DNA of 27,204 bases from a virus: positions 1 through 27,204 of IMG/VR virus record IMGVR_UViG_3300010297_000067. One strand, given 5' to 3'. The position numbers and the translations under genes were made by a program. This document shows, piece by piece, positions 3,891-17,800 of the stretch. Numbering within the stretch: the first letter of the stretch is position 1; every line of letters starts with the position of its first letter. The notes under the pieces were generated by a model. It ran no database searches. It was not told the origin of the DNA and was given only the letters and a program-made list of their open reading frames with translations.

Positions 3891-5861
3891 ATGCCTTTTA
3901 CAAAGTATACAAATCTAGATTTTGATCAAATAAAAACATCCATTAAGGATTATCTACGTGCCAATAGTGATTTTAAAGATTTTGATTATGAAGGATCTAA
4001 TATGTCAGTTCTTATTGACATATTAGCATATAATACTTATATTACATCATTTAACTCTAATATGATTGTTAATGAATCCTTTTTGGATTCTGCAACATTA
4101 AGAGAAAATGTTGTTTCTCTTGCGGGAAATATTGGATATGTTCCAAAATCTAGAAAAGCATCTTCTGCACAAATATCCTTTAATGTAACAACAAACATAG
4201 ACACCCCAACACTTATATTAAAGGCAGGGATAGTATGTGTAGGTAGCGTTGATAATACATCATATACATTTGCCATACCAGAAGATATTGTATCAAATGT
4301 GAATAATGGTCAAGCATCATTTAATAATATTAATATCTATCAGGGAATATTTTTAACTAAACAGTTTGTATACGATGGATCATTAGATCAAAGATTTATA
4401 TTAGATAATTCTTTCATTGATACATCGACATTAAAAGTTTATGTTAAAAAAACAAATGATGTTAATCTTGGGAATGAATATTTTGTTTCTGAAAATATTT
4501 TTAATGTTAATAAAAATTCTAGAGTGTATTTCCTGAGCGAAATACAAGATGAAAAATATGAATTAAAATTTGGTGATGGATTAATTGGAAAAAAATTAGG
4601 CGATAATCAAGATGGAACTATAATAACTGCGAATTATATAATCACAGATGGAAAAGATGGTAATGGTGCTAGTTCATTTTCCTTTTCTGGGACATTAGAA
4701 ACTTCATCAGGAACTATAATAGATCCTGGAACAGTTGTTATAACAACAAATCAATCATCAATAAATGGTGATGAAATAGAAACTGTAGATTCTATTAAAT
4801 ATTATGCGCCAAAATTATATTCTTCACAGTATAGGGCAGTTACATCCAGAGATTATGAATCAATAATTAAAAAAATATATCCAAATGCAGAATCTATCTC
4901 TGTTGTTGGTGGGGAAGAGTTAGATCCTCCAGAATTTGGAACAGTTCAAATTAGTATTAAACCAAACAATGGATCTTTTGTATCAGATTTTGATAAACAG
5001 CAAATTTTATCAAAAATAAAACAATATTCAATTTCTGGAATAAATCAAAAAATAGTAGATTTAAAAATTCTTTATGTTGAACTTAATAGTTCCGTCTATT
5101 ATAATTATTCACAAATATCGAGTGAAGATTCAATAAAAACATCAGTTATTAATTCTCTTGAAAAATATTCAAAGTCTTCAGACTTAAACAGATTTGGGGG
5201 AAGATTTAAATATAGCAAAGTTCAGCAAGTTATTGATAATACAGATAATGCGATTACATCAAATATTACAAAAATTACTATCCGTAGGGACTTACAACCA
5301 ATTTTCAATACATTTGCTCAATATGAATTGTGTTACGGAAATAGATTTCATATAAATCCTCAGGGGTATAATATTAAGTCTACAGGATTCAATATTTCTG
5401 GAGAACTGTCACCAGTTTATATAACAGATACTCCAACAATTATAACATCTGAAGACGAAATATCCGACTCTACAGATTCTGGAAATATTTTTCTTAATAG
5501 ACCACAATCTATTAATGCAAAAACTGGAATTCTATCTTTGTTTAAACTTGATAGCAATGGAATCCCAACCACTGTAGTTAAAGAAGCAGGAGTAGTTGAT
5601 TATGAAAAGGGAGAAATAGTTCTTGGGACCATAAACATTACAGGAACATCTACTATTAATAATACTATAGAAATACAGGCTTTTCCGGAGTCAAATGATA
5701 TTGTTGGACTTAGGGATTTATATATTTCATTAAGCATTCCCAAAAGTAAGATAAATATGGTAAGAGATGTAATTGCATCTGGCGATGAAATATCCGGAAC
5801 CAGATTTATTAACGATTTTTATACTTCAAGTTACTCAAACGGAAATTTAATAAGAGAGTGA
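3891..5861 (+). CDS. gp6: Baseplate wedge subunit gp6
   Basis: A 656-aa homologue of T4 gp6 (660 aa), which forms the dimeric ring linking the wedges of the baseplate and belongs to the wider gpJ/T6SS TssF-like family. The N-terminus MPFTKYTNLDFDQIKTSIKD and the following block NMSVLIDILAYNTYITSFNS are the hallmark helical region. Further on, SQYRAVTSRDYESIIKKIYP (about residues 311-330) is the conserved middle block of baseplate J-type proteins. Length is standard and no break is seen. It lies one base after gp25 and one base before the giant gene; AAGAGAG before the next start may serve as that gene's ribosome site. Confidence 0.95.
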   Translation: MPFTKYTNLDFDQIKTSIKDYLRANSDFKDFDYEGSNMSVLIDILAYNTYITSFNSNMIVNESFLDSATLRENVVSLAGNIGYVPKSRKASSAQISFNVTTNIDTPTLILKAGIVCVGSVDNTSYTFAIPEDIVSNVNNGQASFNNINIYQGIFLTKQFVYDGSLDQRFILDNSFIDTSTLKVYVKKTNDVNLGNEYFVSENIFNVNKNSRVYFLSEIQDEKYELKFGDGLIGKKLGDNQDGTIITANYIITDGKDGNGASSFSFSGTLETSSGTIIDPGTVVITTNQSSINGDEIETVDSIKYYAPKLYSSQYRAVTSRDYESIIKKIYPNAESISVVGGEELDPPEFGTVQISIKPNNGSFVSDFDKQQILSKIKQYSISGINQKIVDLKILYVELNSSVYYNYSQISSEDSIKTSVINSLEKYSKSSDLNRFGGRFKYSKVQQVIDNTDNAITSNITKITIRRDLQPIFNTFAQYELCYGNRFHINPQGYNIKSTGFNISGELSPVYITDTPTIITSEDEISDSTDSGNIFLNRPQSINAKTGILSLFKLDSNGIPTTVVKEAGVVDYEKGEIVLGTINITGTSTINNTIEIQAFPESNDIVGLRDLYISLSIPKSKINMVRDVIASGDEISGTRFINDFYTSSYSNGNLIRE

Positions 5862-5862
5862 T

Positions 5863-8800
5863 ATGATACAGACTGGATTTGAATCAAAAATAAAAGTACA
5901 AGATATTATTGAAAATCAGATTCCAAGTTTTATTTTGGATGAAAGTCCAAAAACATCCGAATTTCTAAAACAATATTATATTTCCCAAGAATATCCTGGT
6001 GGTCCAATTGATATTGCTGATAATCTTGATCGATATTTAAATATTGATAATTTAAAACCAGAAGTTATTGTTGATAATACCACTTTAACATATGATATAA
6101 CTAAAAATTCATCAAGCATTAATGTATCTAGCACAAAAGGATTTCCAAATCAATATGGAATAATAAAGATTGATGATGAAATAATTACATATAGTGGACC
6201 AATAAAACAAAATTATATTGAAAAAACTTGTAGAATTCCTGATGGATCTAATATTGTTTATGTATCTGATATTGACAGTTCTTTGTACATTGGTAGACCA
6301 TTTAATATAAAATCTTTAAATAAAGAATTAAGTATAGTTTCAGTATCATCAACATTTATAACAGTATCTGACACTGTTATTGATACTCAAAGTATTTTCT
6401 TTTCAGAAAATATCGTAAAACCTAATATATCAATTTCAACTGAAACAAATATTATAACAGGAATATCTACAGAAAATCTTCTTGTTGGAAATTATATTGA
6501 TGAAATTGAAAACATTATTAAACCAAGAACAAGAATTATCGGAATAGGAGAAAATTCTTTAACAATATCTCCCGCCACTATCAATGCAGGAATAACTACA
6601 GCAAATTTAAGTTTTGGAACTTATAAATCATCTCAAATTGATTATGATCAGGATGGAAATTACATTTTTAATACAAATAGTCCACAATTTAATGGTTGTA
6701 TTCGTGGATTTAGTGGTATTACTCAATATGAAGAAGATTTAAATAGGGAAGAACTTATATTCTCAACTTCAACTGCAGAAGAACATTCAAATGGTTCTAT
6801 AGTTGAAAATTTAAGTTCTTTATTTTTAAAAGAGTTTTATAAAAAATTAAAGTATACTTTCGCTCCTGGATTGGAAGATATTACTTTAGCGGAAAATATA
6901 GATGTTGGAAATTTTATAAAAAAAGCAAAAAACTTTTATCAATCGAAGGGGACTGATGAGTCTATAAAAATTCTTTTTAAAGTTATTTTTGGAGAAACTT
7001 CATCAATTATAAATTTGGAAGATTATTTAATAAAACCATCTTCTGCAAATTACATTAGAAGAGAAGTTATTATTGCAAAAGTTTTATCTGGAGATGCATC
7101 AAAAATATCTGGTCAAACATTAGTGAGAAGTAATGATGAAAATACTAATGCCTCAATATCAACTGTAGAATCTTTTATTCGCAAGGGAAAAACATTTCAT
7201 AAAATAGATCTTTATATTGGTAATACTAGCGATTCTTCGGCAATAAAAGGAACTTTTATAATTACTCCAAATACAAAATTAGTAGAATCTGCATCTCCAG
7301 GAGATTCTATTTTAACAGTAGATTCTACAATTGGATTTCCAGAATCTGGAACTTTAATAATAGGAAATAATAGAATTACATATACTGGAAAAACAATTAA
7401 TCAATTTATTGGTTGTTCTAATGTTAATTCTATAAATGCTACTTCCGATATTATATCCGAAGATACTTATTTTGCTTATGAAGATGGAGACTCTTCTAAA
7501 AAAGTAGAATTAATTATTCTTGGAGTAATACAAGATTTAATTGAAGAAAATTCTGACTTTGAAGTTGAAGAAGGTGATACATTGTCAGTTAAAAGTATTG
7601 GTGATAAGATTAATAATGAAAGTAAAGATAAAACATATAAAGAAATATTTGCAAATTCTTGGATATACAATACTAGTGCAAGATATCAAATTGAAAATAA
7701 TGATAACTTAAAATTATATTCTACCATTGATAGATCAAGTTTGAAAGTAGGTGATGAAGTTGAAATATTGGGAAGAGATAGTGAAGTTGTATTAGAATCT
7801 AATAATGGTATCACTTACATTAAAAGCATTGATTTTGGTAATAATACAGTGGAGGTTGAAAATAAACCAATTCTATTGCCTGGTGAAAAGTATGATTTGA
7901 GAAGAAAATTAAATAAATCTAATCAATCGGGATCAAGTTTTCCATCTAAATCTCTTTTATCTGATGTATTAAATTTATATGTTGATAATGAAGAATATGC
8001 ATTTGTTGCATCAAATTCTTTACCTTCCGAAGAAAAATTTAATATAAAAAATTATAGACATAATATTGGATTTCCAATTAAATCAGTAACTATTGATACT
8101 TTAAATTACTTAACTGATAAAGATTTTAATAATGAATACAATTCATTTACTCTTTTATCCTCTGATCCAGATCTTCCCTTCATAAATGGAGACAAAGTTT
8201 ATTATTCATCAGAAGGTCCAACTTTAGTTGGATTGGATACTGGATTTTACTATATAGAAAAATTGAATGATAAAAAATTTAAATTATATTCTTCAAATTA
8301 TACTATAGAATCTGGAAATAATTTAACATTTACAGTACCACAATCTGGTATAGGTACTCATAACTTTATTTTATCATCTCAAAAAGATAATGAACTTGGA
8401 ATACAAGCAATTTTGAGAAAGTTTCCATTAGAAAAAAATATTGAGGATGGATCTGGAGTTGATACTCCACCAGAAAGCACAGGGATGTTGATAAATGGGG
8501 TAGAAATATACAATTATAAATCTAAAGATTTTATTCACTATGGACCAATTGAAAAAGTTAATGTTCTTTCTAGTGGAGAAAATTTTGATGTAATAAATCC
8601 ACCTTTACTTGAAATTTCTCCTGGTATAGGAAATACTGCAAAAGTTCAACCCATTATTTCTGGAAGTTTTAAAAAAGTTTATGTAGATTCTCAAGATTAT
8701 GATATTGACAATATAATTTCAATCAATATCAGTGGCGGAAATGGTAGTGGTGCTGTAATTGAACCAATATTAATTAAAAAATCTAGAGATGTTATATTTG

Positions 8801-11800
8801 ATGGTAGATTAATTTCTAATGGTGGTGGTGTTAGCAATACAACTAATCAAATTTTATTTTTAGAAAATCATAATTTTAGTGATGGAGAAAGAATTGTATA
8901 CAATTCTCAGGGAAATGATTCGATAATTTTGGGAGATGTGCTTGATAATTATAATCTACCAAATAATTCAATATACTATGCTAAAATAGATAGTGCTCGG
9001 GCAATAAGATTATTTAATAATCGTTATGATTATGAATCAGAATCTAATGTTGTTGGAATATATACTGGAACTTCTGGTTTTCATAGATTTTCAACACTTT
9101 CAACAAAAAATCAAATTTCATATCTAAAACTTCTTGAAGAGGGAGAAGGATATACAAATAGAAAACTAATTGTTAATCCTGCAGGAATATCTACTACACA
9201 AAATACAATTTATTTCAAAGATCATGGATTTAATGATGGAGAAATTGTGGAATATGATTATGAAATATCTCCAATAAGTGGAATTTCAACAATTAACAAG
9301 TATAGAATATTAAAAATAGATAATGATTATTTTAGAATATGTGATTCCGGTATTGATGGTACAATAACTTCAAATTATGATAGATCCAATTATGAATATT
9401 TAAATAGTGCAGGAAGTGGATATCAATATTTCAAATATCCAGATATTTCAGTATCAATTAAATATAATCCTGTTGGTTTTGGCACTACATCGCAAGAATA
9501 TCTAGAATTAATTGCAACTCCAGTTGTTAAAGGAAGTATTTCTGGCATTTATGTCTATGAATCTGGAACTGGGTATGGGTCAACAGTTTTAAATTATAAG
9601 AAAAATCCAAATATTGCTGTAAAGAATGGAAAATTTGCAGAATTATCTCCAGTTATAATAAATGGTTCTATTCAAAGTGTTATTGTAAGTTATACTGGAA
9701 TTGAATATTACTCAGTTCCCGATTTAATTGTTTTAGGGTCTGGAACTGGAGCAGAACTTAGATCCGTAATACAAGATGGAAAAATAATAGAAGTAAAAGT
9801 AATTAATCCTGGCATTGGGTATTCTCAAGATACCACAATACAAGTTATTCCATCGGGTAGAAATTTAGTTACTGATTTTGAAATTAGAAAATTAAGAGTT
9901 AATAATAATATTAGATTTTCTTCAGGTGAAGTTTTATTAGAAGGAAGAGATAAACTTCAGTATTCTATTCTAAAATATTTTGATGAATTGTCAGATTCAT
10001 TTTTAGAAGAAGAAAAAAAGGGATCTGAAATTATAGGATGGTGTTATGATGGAAATCCAATTTATGGTCCATATGGACATTCAGATCCCAATGATAGAAA
10101 TTCTGAGATAAAACAGTTAAAATCTAGCTATACTTTAGATATATCTAATGTTTTTGATAGACCAAATGGATTTTCTGAAGGATTTTTTGTGGAGGATTAT
10201 AAATTTAATTCTGGCAATGATTTAGATGAATATAATGGAAGATATGAAAAGAATAATGATTTTCCAAATGGAGTTTATGCATACCATGCCACAATTGATG
10301 AATTCCCATACTTTATTGGTAATAAGTATAAATCTAAATTAATTTTAGATTATAAATTAGATCAATCTTTAGAACTCAATAATTTAAATTTATTAAGAAA
10401 TACTCTACCATATAAAATATCTGAAAAAAATGCTAGTTATGATTTTATAGATGAAATAACTGAAACTTTTGAGCAAAAAGTAGAAGTAGTATCTGTCACT
10501 GATGGTGGAATAGAATCTTTAAGTATAGAAAATAGTGGAGATGGATATAAAATAGGAGATAAATTAATATTTGATAATACCAACACATCTGGAAACGGTT
10601 TAGATGTTGAAGTTTCATCAATTAAGGGAAAAGATATTATTAGTTTAGAAACTTCTTCAAGTTTAAATAATAATTCTATATTTGTATGGGAATCTTCGGA
10701 TAAGATAAAGGTATCAATTTTACCATATCACAATTTTAAAGATTTAGATTATGTAAATATTTCTGGATTTGGAAGTAGTCCCTTTCTAAATGGAACTTAT
10801 AGGATTTCTGTTCCAAAATATGAAAATGGTAGATGTTTATCTACAATAACATCTGCATCATTAGGATTTACAACTGAGATATATGTTTCGCCAATTCCAA
10901 ATCAAATATCAGTTGGAAGTAGTATTATAATCGGAACAGAAACTTTAAGTATTCTTGGTGTATATAGAGAACAAAATATTCTTAGGGTTGAGAGGGGATC
11001 TACAGGAGTATCACATACAGTTGGAACTGCAGTGACATATTTGTCAAATTATTTTACTTTTTCTAAGTCTTTAGATCAATTCAGTTCGAAATTAAATGAT
11101 ATAGTATTCTTTAATCCGAAAGAATCTATTGGCGTTTCAACTTTAAACGGAGTAGGATATAATACTTCCTTTACCTTTGGAAATAATTCAATAACTAGAA
11201 GTATTCCATCTAAAGGAATTTATATTGATAATCACCCATTTTTAACAAATCAATCAGTTATTTTTACCACTAATGGATCTCCTATAGGATATTCTACCGA
11301 TGGATTAATACCATTTTTGCCTCTTCCACAAAATCTCTTTGTTGTTAATAAAAATAAAAACTTAATTGGATTGAAAACTTCTTTAAATGGTGAAGAGGTA
11401 TTTTTTCACACTAATGGAATTGATAATGATAAATACTCAATTCAATCTAATTACCCTCAAGTACTGGGTAATGTTGAAAAAAATGAAGTTATAGTTTCAG
11501 TTTCCACTTCACATGAACTTACAACTGGCGATTTAATCTCATTAAATGTTAAACCAAATCTTAATGTAGGTATAGGGACTTTTACTTCGGTAAAGATTCT
11601 TTATAATTCCAAAATAAAAAGTATTGTAGTTAATCCAATTGAATTTACTTCTTTGGGTATTAATACTATTACAAATCAAATTACTATTCCAAATCACAGA
11701 TTGGAAACTGGAGATAAAATTCTATATGAAAATTATGAATTTGGCGAATATTTTGTATATAAAGTAAATAAAGATAAGATAAGTTTATGTGAAACTTATT

Positions 11801-14800
11801 ATGATACTCAAAAAAATCTCCCAATAATTGTAGGATTTGCATCTACTGGAGCATCTTCTCAATCAATAACATTAATTAATCCACCCATTAAAGTAATTAA
11901 AAATAATAATCTTGTTTTTGATTTATCAGATTCTTCTTTATCTGGATATGAGTTTAAAATTTTTACTGATCTTAATTTTAATCATGAATTTGAAACTACA
12001 AAAAAACCATCAACATTTAATGTTTCTAATGTAGGTATTGTTGGAATTTCTACTAATGCATCACTAACTATTCAGTATGATTCATCTATTCCAGAAAATC
12101 TTTACTACAATTTAGAAAAATCTGGTAATATTGCAAACTCTGATAAAGATGTTATTAATTATAATAAAATATCATATATTAACAGCATTTATAATGGATC
12201 TTATAATGTAATTGGAATAGGTACAACAACTTTTAGTATAAATTTAGAAAAACTTCCAGAAAAACTTTCTTATGCTTCTACAGAATGTAGTGTATTAGAA
12301 TATTCAACGAAATCAAGTTTAGCAACAGGTCCAGTCAATTCTTTAAATATTTTATCTTCAGGATCTGGATATAAAAAATTACCATTTTTTAAGTCTACAA
12401 ATTCAATTTCTGGAAAAGATTTACTGGTAATTCCAAAATCAAATACAATAGGATCAATTAAAGAATTGAGAACTATTAATAGTAGATTTGCATATCCATC
12501 AGATAAAACACTAAGACCAAAAGTTTTTGCATCTCCCATCATTAAAGTCAAAGATTCCAATACGATAGATCAAATATCAATTATTAGTGGAGGGTCTGGA
12601 TATGTTTCACCACCAAACTTTGTTTTAGTAAATTCAGAAAATAGAGATATTGTAACTTCTGGGTTAATCGAATTTAATATTACAGGATCATCTATAACTT
12701 CAACTGAAATTATCGCAGAACCAAAAGGTCTTCCGGATGAAAAAGTAGAATTGTATACGATCAATAATAATAATGGAGTTTCTATTGAAAAAGTTGAGTC
12801 TGTAAATGCCACAACATTTGATTGTTATATATCTACACCCAATGTTTTTGGAATATCTGAATTTAGAGATGCACCATTTAGTGATGGTGATGAAGTTTTT
12901 GTAGAAGGGATACAAAAATTTGGTTCTTCTGGTGATGGATTTAATTCTTCAGATTATGGATATAAATTTTTTAAAGTTATCGATTATGATAATACTTCTA
13001 TTAATGATAGAGTGAGAATTAGTGTTTCTGGATTAACAACAAACACTGGCATTCCAAAAACAATTCAAGATTACATTGGGGTTTTAATTAATAAAAATGA
13101 TTATCCAGTTTTTGAGGTAACTAAAAAAATATCTAATTTTGTAGTTGGAGAAAAATTATCATCCAATGGTATATCAAGAGATTTAGAAGTCGTTGAGAGT
13201 GTTAGTAATTATTTAAAAATTATTGGAACTTACAATTTATCAGTAGGTGAAACTATTATAGGAAATGAATCTGGAAATAAAGCAACAATTGTTTCATTAA
13301 AAGAAAATAATGGAGTATTTAATATTGGATATTCTAATTTAAAAAATATTGGTTGGGAAAATGAAATAGGAAAGTTAAGTGAAGATTATCAAGTTATTGC
13401 TAATAATGATTATTACCAAAATTTATCATATTCAATAAAAAGTTCAGTATCTTATAAAGACCAGCAATCTCCTATTGAAAGTTTAGTGCATATAAGTGGA
13501 ATGAAAAATTTTGCAGATACGCAAGTATTGCAAAATGCAAATGGTGGGGTTGTAAATAATGATGAATTTTCTTCTTTCATTTATGATATAATTGATGAAA
13601 AACGTGTAGATACTATTAATAATTTTGATAGAGTTATAGATCAAGATGTTATTCAAGGAAAATCTAAATTTTTAAAATTGCAGAGTGAAAAACTGACAAA
13701 CTATACAGAATTGAAAAGTTTAGATGTATTAAGTATTGATGATATTAGTAATCAGTTTTCAAGTATAGAATCTGAAGTTACTGAATTTTTATCTATAGAA
13801 GAAGTTGATGATCAATCATATTACAACTTTTTAATAAGAATAGTTAACCCAGAAAAAAATGAAGAAATTCAATTAACAGATATCACTATTTTAAGTAATG
13901 GATCGGAAACTTTTATTGTCGAAAATGAATCTTTAACTGGAATAGGATCTACATCATATCATTTAAATAATGATACATTTGGAACATTTGATTTATATAC
14001 AAATGAATATGAAGAAACTTTTTTAAGATTTTATCCAAATGATCCTTTCGATAGTGATTATGATTTAAAAATAATTAGACAAGTATTTGATTCTTCATCT
14101 TCTGGTCTTGGAGCAGAATCTATAGGTTTTGTAAAATTAACTGGATCTACTGCATTTGATAATGCAGATGTAGGAATTGGAACAACTACTATTATTTCTG
14201 TAGACTCTAATAATTTTGATGCATTATATATAAATTCACACGCAATTAATTTATCTACTTTAGAGTCGGATTATGTGAGATTATACGTTGTTGGTATTGG
14301 TACTAGTACATATACTTCAGAATATTATATTGATGGTTATAATCAAAGATCATTTACTGGAAATCAAATAGGTACTTTTTATGCCAATATAGATGATAGT
14401 GGCATTTTACATGTATTCCATGAAAATAATACTCCAAATCAAATTAGAATAAAAAGTAATATAGTTGGATTTGGCAATACATTATCTGGAATAGGAACAT
14501 ATCGATATAGTGTATTTGGGCAAGATGATGGGCAAGAAAGAAGTGCAATTTATGAATCTGGATTTACTGATACTTCATCGGGATTATCCACATCCATTTT
14601 AACTTTTAATAAAAATCTTTTTAATGCATCTAAATCAGTTATTCAAATTAGTGAGGGATATAAAAAAGCACTTCATCAAGTTATGATAATTTATAATGAA
14701 AATGATGTTTATATTCAACAATTGCCATTTTTAACTGTTTCGGGTGAAAATGAGTACATTTCAGAATTTGATGGATCTTCCGGATTGGGGACTTTTGGTG

Positions 14801-17800
14801 GTAGTATCTCCGGAAATGATGTTATATTATCATTTTATCCAGATTCTAGTGAATCTGTTGATATTAAAATTTTTAGTAAAATTTTATATAAAGATTTAGA
14901 TATTATCAATGAACCACCAGATTTATCTTATGGAACAGTTATAGAAAGAATTGATGAAAAATTTTATAATGGTATTAATCTTGATAGAATTAATAAAACC
15001 AATTTTGTTCTTAGAAGTAACAAAATTCCAATTTTTTCAAAAACTTTTAACCCAAATAGAACATCAGAGTTAAATCCAAGTACAGGAGTATTTACTATTC
15101 CAAATCACTTTTTTGTAACCGGAGAAGAATTAATTTACACCCCAAACTCAACAATTGAAGAGGTTGGAATATCTTCAATAGAAACGGGAAGTGGTCCATT
15201 ACCATCTAGGGTATATGCATATAAAGTATCCGACGATAAATTTAAAATTGCACTGACAAAAGAAAGTGCTGATGCTGGAATTGGGACAACTTTCACTTCT
15301 CTTGGAGAGGGAAATTCTCATAGATTTACTATGGCAAAAAGAAATAGTAAATGTATTATAACTATCGACGATTTAATACAATATCCATTAACATATACAA
15401 AAATAACACATCAATTGAATGGAAATGTAAATGGTGAAGTTGGTATTAATACTGATATAATTTCTTTAAGTGGAATATCTTCTATAAATCCAAAAGATAC
15501 ATTATTAGTTGATGATGAGTATATGGGAGTTATAAATGTTGGATTGGGAACAACAAATTTGGGACCCATTACAAATAGTGGAAATTTAAATTTGGTAAAG
15601 GTTGATAGAGGTTTTGTTGGATCTTATATATCTACCCATACAGATTCTTCTTTAGTGAGATTATATAAAGGTGCATTTAATATTGTAGATGATGAAATTC
15701 ACTTTGCAGAACCCCCAAGAGGTAATCCTCAGATTAACAAAACAAAATATAATTTAGATTTTGAAACATCATCATTTACTGGTAGGGCATTTTTAAAATC
15801 TGGATATGAAAATAACAAAATTTATGATGATATATCTGATGAATTTAGTGGAATTAATAGTTCATTTACTTTAAAGGTGGGTGGTGCAAATACTACAGGA
15901 ATTGGAACCGAAGGATCTAACGGACTTATTTTTATCAATGGTGTTTATCAATCCCCCAAAACAGACAATAATCCGAATATTTTTAATTATGAAATTTTAG
16001 AAGATGTTGATTTGGGATTATCTACAGTAAGATTTTCTGGAATTACAAGACCAGATGATCCTCTAGAATATGTAATTTCAGAATATGATGTTAATGCAAA
16101 TGCACTTCCTAGAGGGGGAATTATAGTTTCCTATGGTTCCACTACAGGACTTGGTTTTGCACCTCTCGTAGGCGCTTCCGTAACAGCTGTCGTTGGTGCT
16201 GGAGGTTCTATTGTATCTGTAGGATTGGGAACAACTGATAATCTTGGATCTGGATATAATGGACTTACTCCAATTGGCGTTTTTGTTTATGAGGAGAATC
16301 ACGTCGGCACAGCGGCAACTATTGAAGTTTCTAATATTGGGGTTGGAGGTACATTGTCATTTAGTGTTGTTGGACCTGGAACTGGATATAACAATCCAAA
16401 AATATTTGTATCAGATCCTTCTTATGAAAATTTACCAATTATTGGTGTTTCTAGATTGGGGATTGGGAATACGACTGAGACTGGAGTTGGATTGTTAATG
16501 GATGTTAAAGTTGGAGGATCTACAGGAATAGGCTCTACATATTTTGAAGTGACTGATTTTAAATTCTCTAGGACTGGATATGGTTTTAGAAGAGGTGATG
16601 TATTTAAACCTGTTGGATTGGTTACTGACGCCTCACTATTATCTCCATTGTCAGATTTTACGATTACTGTAGTTGATACTTATACTGATTCATTTGCAGC
16701 ATGGGATTTTGGAGAGATTGATTACATAGATTCAATAAAACAATTTCAAGATGGTATAAGAGTTAGATTTCCACTTATATACAATGGAGAACTTCTTAGT
16801 TTTGAACCTGAAAATAATTCTTCCATCCAAAGAAATATCAATAATGTTTTAGTAATTTTTATAAATGGAATTATTCAAGAACCAAAAATTAACTATATTT
16901 TTGAAGGTGGAACATCTTTCGTCTTTACAACACCACCATTACCAGAAGATAATATTGATATTTATTTTTATAAGGGTGTTGATGGTGTTGACTCTGTTAC
17001 AGTTGATGATATATTTCCAACTATAAAATATGGAGATGATGTTCAAGTATTGAGTATTAATTCAAATCAAAATACAATATCACAGGAAGAAAGAACTGTT
17101 TATAATTTAGCATTTTCAGATAAATTTGAAACTAATTTATATTTTGGTCAAGGAATAGATGAAACTGTTTATAAACCACTTTCTTGGACTAAACAAAAAG
17201 TTGACAAAAAAATTAATGGAGAATTTATATCAAAATCCAGAGATACCTTAGAACCACTGATTTTCCCAACGGCAAAAATTATTAAAAATATTTCCACAAC
17301 AGATAATGAAATATTCTTGGATAGTATTGAATTATTTGAGTATGAAGATGGTGTATTTGGAGAAGATAATAATGAGTTTACTGATAAAACTAATGCAGGA
17401 TTTGATGCATTAATTATTGATAATACAAATCCAGTTTCTGCAGCATTTACATGCTCCATTGGGTTTGGTGGAACTGTTATTGGAATAACAACACTTAATG
17501 TTGGATCTGGATATGCTGCAGATCAATCAACAATATCCTTAAAATTTACAAATCCACCTGAACTAGGAATAGGAATAGGAACAACTGCATCTGCAGAGGC
17601 AACTATAATAAATGGTTCTGTTTCTTCAGTTTCTATCACAAATCCTGGATTTGGATATGCGGTAGAACCAAAAATATTTGCAGAAACTCCAAATTATAAT
17701 ATTGAAAAAATTACAGGGTTTAGTGTGATTAACGGATTTTCTGGAATTGTAACCGGAATTACAACATCTAATGGAATAGGTACTGCATTGGCATTAGTTT

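Larger units (their letters stand above)
8173..11805 (+). repeat. E1_FCCH-like beta modules in the giant protein (first group)
   Basis: Protein-level repeats of the form H-x-F-x-x-G-[DE]-x-[IV]-x-Y, often followed about 25-40 residues later by YxxxKxxxxxFxL. Approximate residues: 771-813 (NGDKVYY..., no His), 996-1056 (NHNFSDGERIVY), 1116-1165 (DHGFNDGEIVEY), 1618-1650 (YHNFKDLDYVNISGFG, the most FCCH-like), 1787-1846 (NHPFLTNQSVIF) and 1942-1981 (NHRLETGDKILY). A further copy lies near 3079-3140 (NHFFVTGEELIY; about 15097-15282). The DNA itself is divergent between copies, so the repeats are old. Confidence 0.65.

Noticed and set aside
9130-9830. Repeated blocks considered as CRISPR or DNA tandem repeats
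   Set aside because: Similarity exists at protein level only; nucleotide copies are divergent, unevenly spaced and in frame within one gene.
16078-16498. Overlapping antisense (16078-16302) and alternate-phase (16244-16498) frames
   Set aside because: They lie in a Gly/Thr-rich repeat region of the giant gene where stop codons are rare in other phases; low-complexity shadow peptides.
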